Origin: JAGPCH01 sp039810605
GTDB lineage: Bacteria; Bacteroidota; Ignavibacteria; Tepidaquicellales; Tepidaquicellaceae
Direction: 5' to 3'
DNA length: 16,961 nt
NCBI GenBank assembly: GCA_039810605.1
Contig: JBDHXH010000062.1
Coordinates: 1-16,961, forward strand
Shown: positions 15,957-16,961 of the stretch, piece after piece
How the letters are laid out: every line of letters starts with the position of its first letter
Position numbering within the stretch: position 1 is the stretch's first letter
Made by a program: the position numbers and the translations under genes
The notes under the pieces: model-generated
Database searches by the model: none
Told to the model about the DNA's origin: nothing
Seen by the model: the letters and a program-made list of their open reading frames with translations, nothing else

Positions 15957-16203
15957 AGTTTATTTGTTAGGAATCTGTTAGACAGAAGAATATATTTATT
16001 TAAAATACATAATGTGATATGTACGCATTTTTGGTTAGGAGTTCCGGATAAAGCGAGATTTACCAAAATCTATGATATTGTTAATTGAATTTTGAAAATT
16101 AATAATTTATCTTGAAACCTAATCAGATAAAAAACCAAAAAATTTTGCTTGCAGATAAATGGCTCTGTGTCATAAAATTTTAAAAAAATCTAACTCATAA
16201 CAG

Positions 16204-16961
16204 ATGAAAAATTTTTATCGCTTTATTTTTATTGTCATCGCATGTATAACAATCGCCGGCACTTCGCATTCGGAAACATACTACGTAAATGCTGCAACTG
16301 GAAATGACAACAATTCTGCGACGTTAGCAAAAAATATTTCTACTCCATGGCTTACGGTACAGCGAGCAATCAATGATGCCGGAGTAGCGGCAGGTGACAA
16401 TATTGTTGTTGCAGAAGGAACATATCCGGGATTCACTCTTACAAAGCGACTCACAATCATAGGTGCATGGAAAGATTCCTCGTCATCAGTCAATACAATT
16501 TTCAATTCAATAATTGACCTGCAAGCCCCCGGAGGAAGCATTAATGACAGAATGCATTTGAAGAATTTAAGGGTATCTGTATCTACAACGGGTGATGCAA
16601 TGATAATAAGACAGGGTTATTTGACTCTCGAAAATGTATTTGCAACTTCTTCAGCAGCCTCCGGAAACGGAGTAAGATTTTCGGGCGCTTCACTCAAGGA
16701 TATAAATTTCGAATCATGTAACTTTAACAATAATACTTATGCCGGACTTTTTTTCCCGACAACCACCGGTGTTGATGGGCTGGTGATCAGAAATTCCAGT
16801 GTAAGCAACAACGGCTACTTTGGGATACTCGCTTTTCAAAGTAGAACAAACCCAACAGAAATTATCAATGTCGAGATTTCTCACTGTGTTTTCATTGATA
16901 ACAATCCGACAAATCAGTCTCAAGGGCATAGCGTTTATTTTGAGAAACTTAAAAATGCGTT
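16204..16961 (+). CDS. Secreted right-handed beta-helix protein, 3' end beyond window
   Basis: The frame stays open from the ATG at 16204 to the window end, giving 252 codons with the 3' part missing. Residues 1-23 are a signal peptide (KNFYRFIFIVIACITIAGTS). The mature part opens ETYYVNAATGNDNNSAT... STPWLTVQRAINDAGVAAGDNIVVAEGTY, the typical start of DUF1565/pectate-lyase-like beta-helix surface proteins, followed by LTKRLTIIGAW. From about 118 on, repeated strand-turn units (LKNLRVSVST, LTLENVFATSS, LKDINFESCNFNNN, LVIRNSSVSNNG, IINVEISHCVFIDNN) with stacked Asn and hydrophobic residues fit rungs of a parallel beta helix. In this lineage such proteins usually end in a T9SS sorting domain, but that part cannot be seen. 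No strong ribosome binding site lies before the start. Confidence 0.85.
   Translation, partial: MKNFYRFIFIVIACITIAGTSHSETYYVNAATGNDNNSATLAKNISTPWLTVQRAINDAGVAAGDNIVVAEGTYPGFTLTKRLTIIGAWKDSSSSVNTIFNSIIDLQAPGGSINDRMHLKNLRVSVSTTGDAMIIRQGYLTLENVFATSSAASGNGVRFSGASLKDINFESCNFNNNTYAGLFFPTTTGVDGLVIRNSSVSNNGYFGILAFQSRTNPTEIINVEISHCVFIDNNPTNQSQGHSVYFEKLKNA

Larger units (their letters stand above)
15337..16203. other. 867-bp spacer with no convincing gene
   Basis: Between the divergent thioester-protein gene (-) and beta-helix gene (+). It holds the ribosome site and promoter noted at its left end, a small hairpin ATATTCA/TGAATAT (15531-15547), an ACCGG/CCGGT hairpin (15821-15840), a 10-bp direct repeat GGTATTACAA (15838-15847 and 15881-15890) and the terminator at 15938-15956. 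A 99-codon frame starting TTG at 15659 has no recognisable features and ends inside the terminator; I do not call it. No tRNA or other known RNA was recognised. Confidence 0.6.

Noticed and set aside
15659..15958. A 99-codon plus-strand frame in the spacer
   Set aside because: It starts with TTG, has no ribosome site, no domain or signal peptide, and its end runs through the terminator at 15938-15956. Composition looks like untranslated AT-rich DNA.

Overview
The window looks like chromosomal DNA from a low-GC member of the Bacteroidota/Chlorobi group, most likely an Ignavibacteria-type lineage. Three things point there: a C-terminal type IX secretion (T9SS) sorting domain with the NYPNPFNPAT-style signature, a GldA/GldF/GldG-type ABC transporter, and the order pheT - coiled-coil gene - zapA - ncRNA - rny. 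Most genes lack a strong Shine-Dalgarno sequence, and some promoters resemble the Bacteroidota TTG / TAnnTTTG type. No phage, insertion sequence, CRISPR array, rRNA or tRNA was recognised.

Layout. Positions 1-162 hold a 12-bp inverted repeat and a probable pheT promoter. Positions 163-5993 (+) are a housekeeping block: pheT (Phe-tRNA synthetase beta chain), a small coiled-coil protein, zapA (Z-ring factor), a structured RNA that is probably 6S RNA, rny (RNase Y) and coaE (last step of CoA synthesis). Positions 6023-7447 (-) are a two-gene lipoprotein unit: a protein resembling the M949_RS01915 family and a lipoprotein with a Cys/His NlpC/P60- or CHAP-like domain. Positions 7451-7835 are non-coding and hold a phased CAAAG repeat and a likely promoter. 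Positions 7836-12081 (+) are a four-gene operon: ABC ATPase, ABC-2 permease, GldG-like protein and DUF4340-like protein. Positions 12187-13890 (+) hold plsY and gpsA, which make and use glycerol-3-phosphate at the start of phospholipid synthesis; gpsA starts at the base after the plsY stop.

Positions 13945-15336 (-) encode a secreted 463-residue protein. It combines a signal peptide, a thioester domain (Cys74/Gln127, of the kind known from Gram-positive adhesins), an Ig-like region, a fibronectin-III-like region and a T9SS sorting domain. An 867-bp spacer with no convincing gene but an orphan terminator follows. From 16204 (+) a secreted beta-helix protein begins and runs off the window.

The most notable item is the thioester-domain protein. 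It suggests that a covalent, adhesin-like chemistry described mainly in Gram-positive bacteria is here exported by the type IX system of a diderm bacterium.
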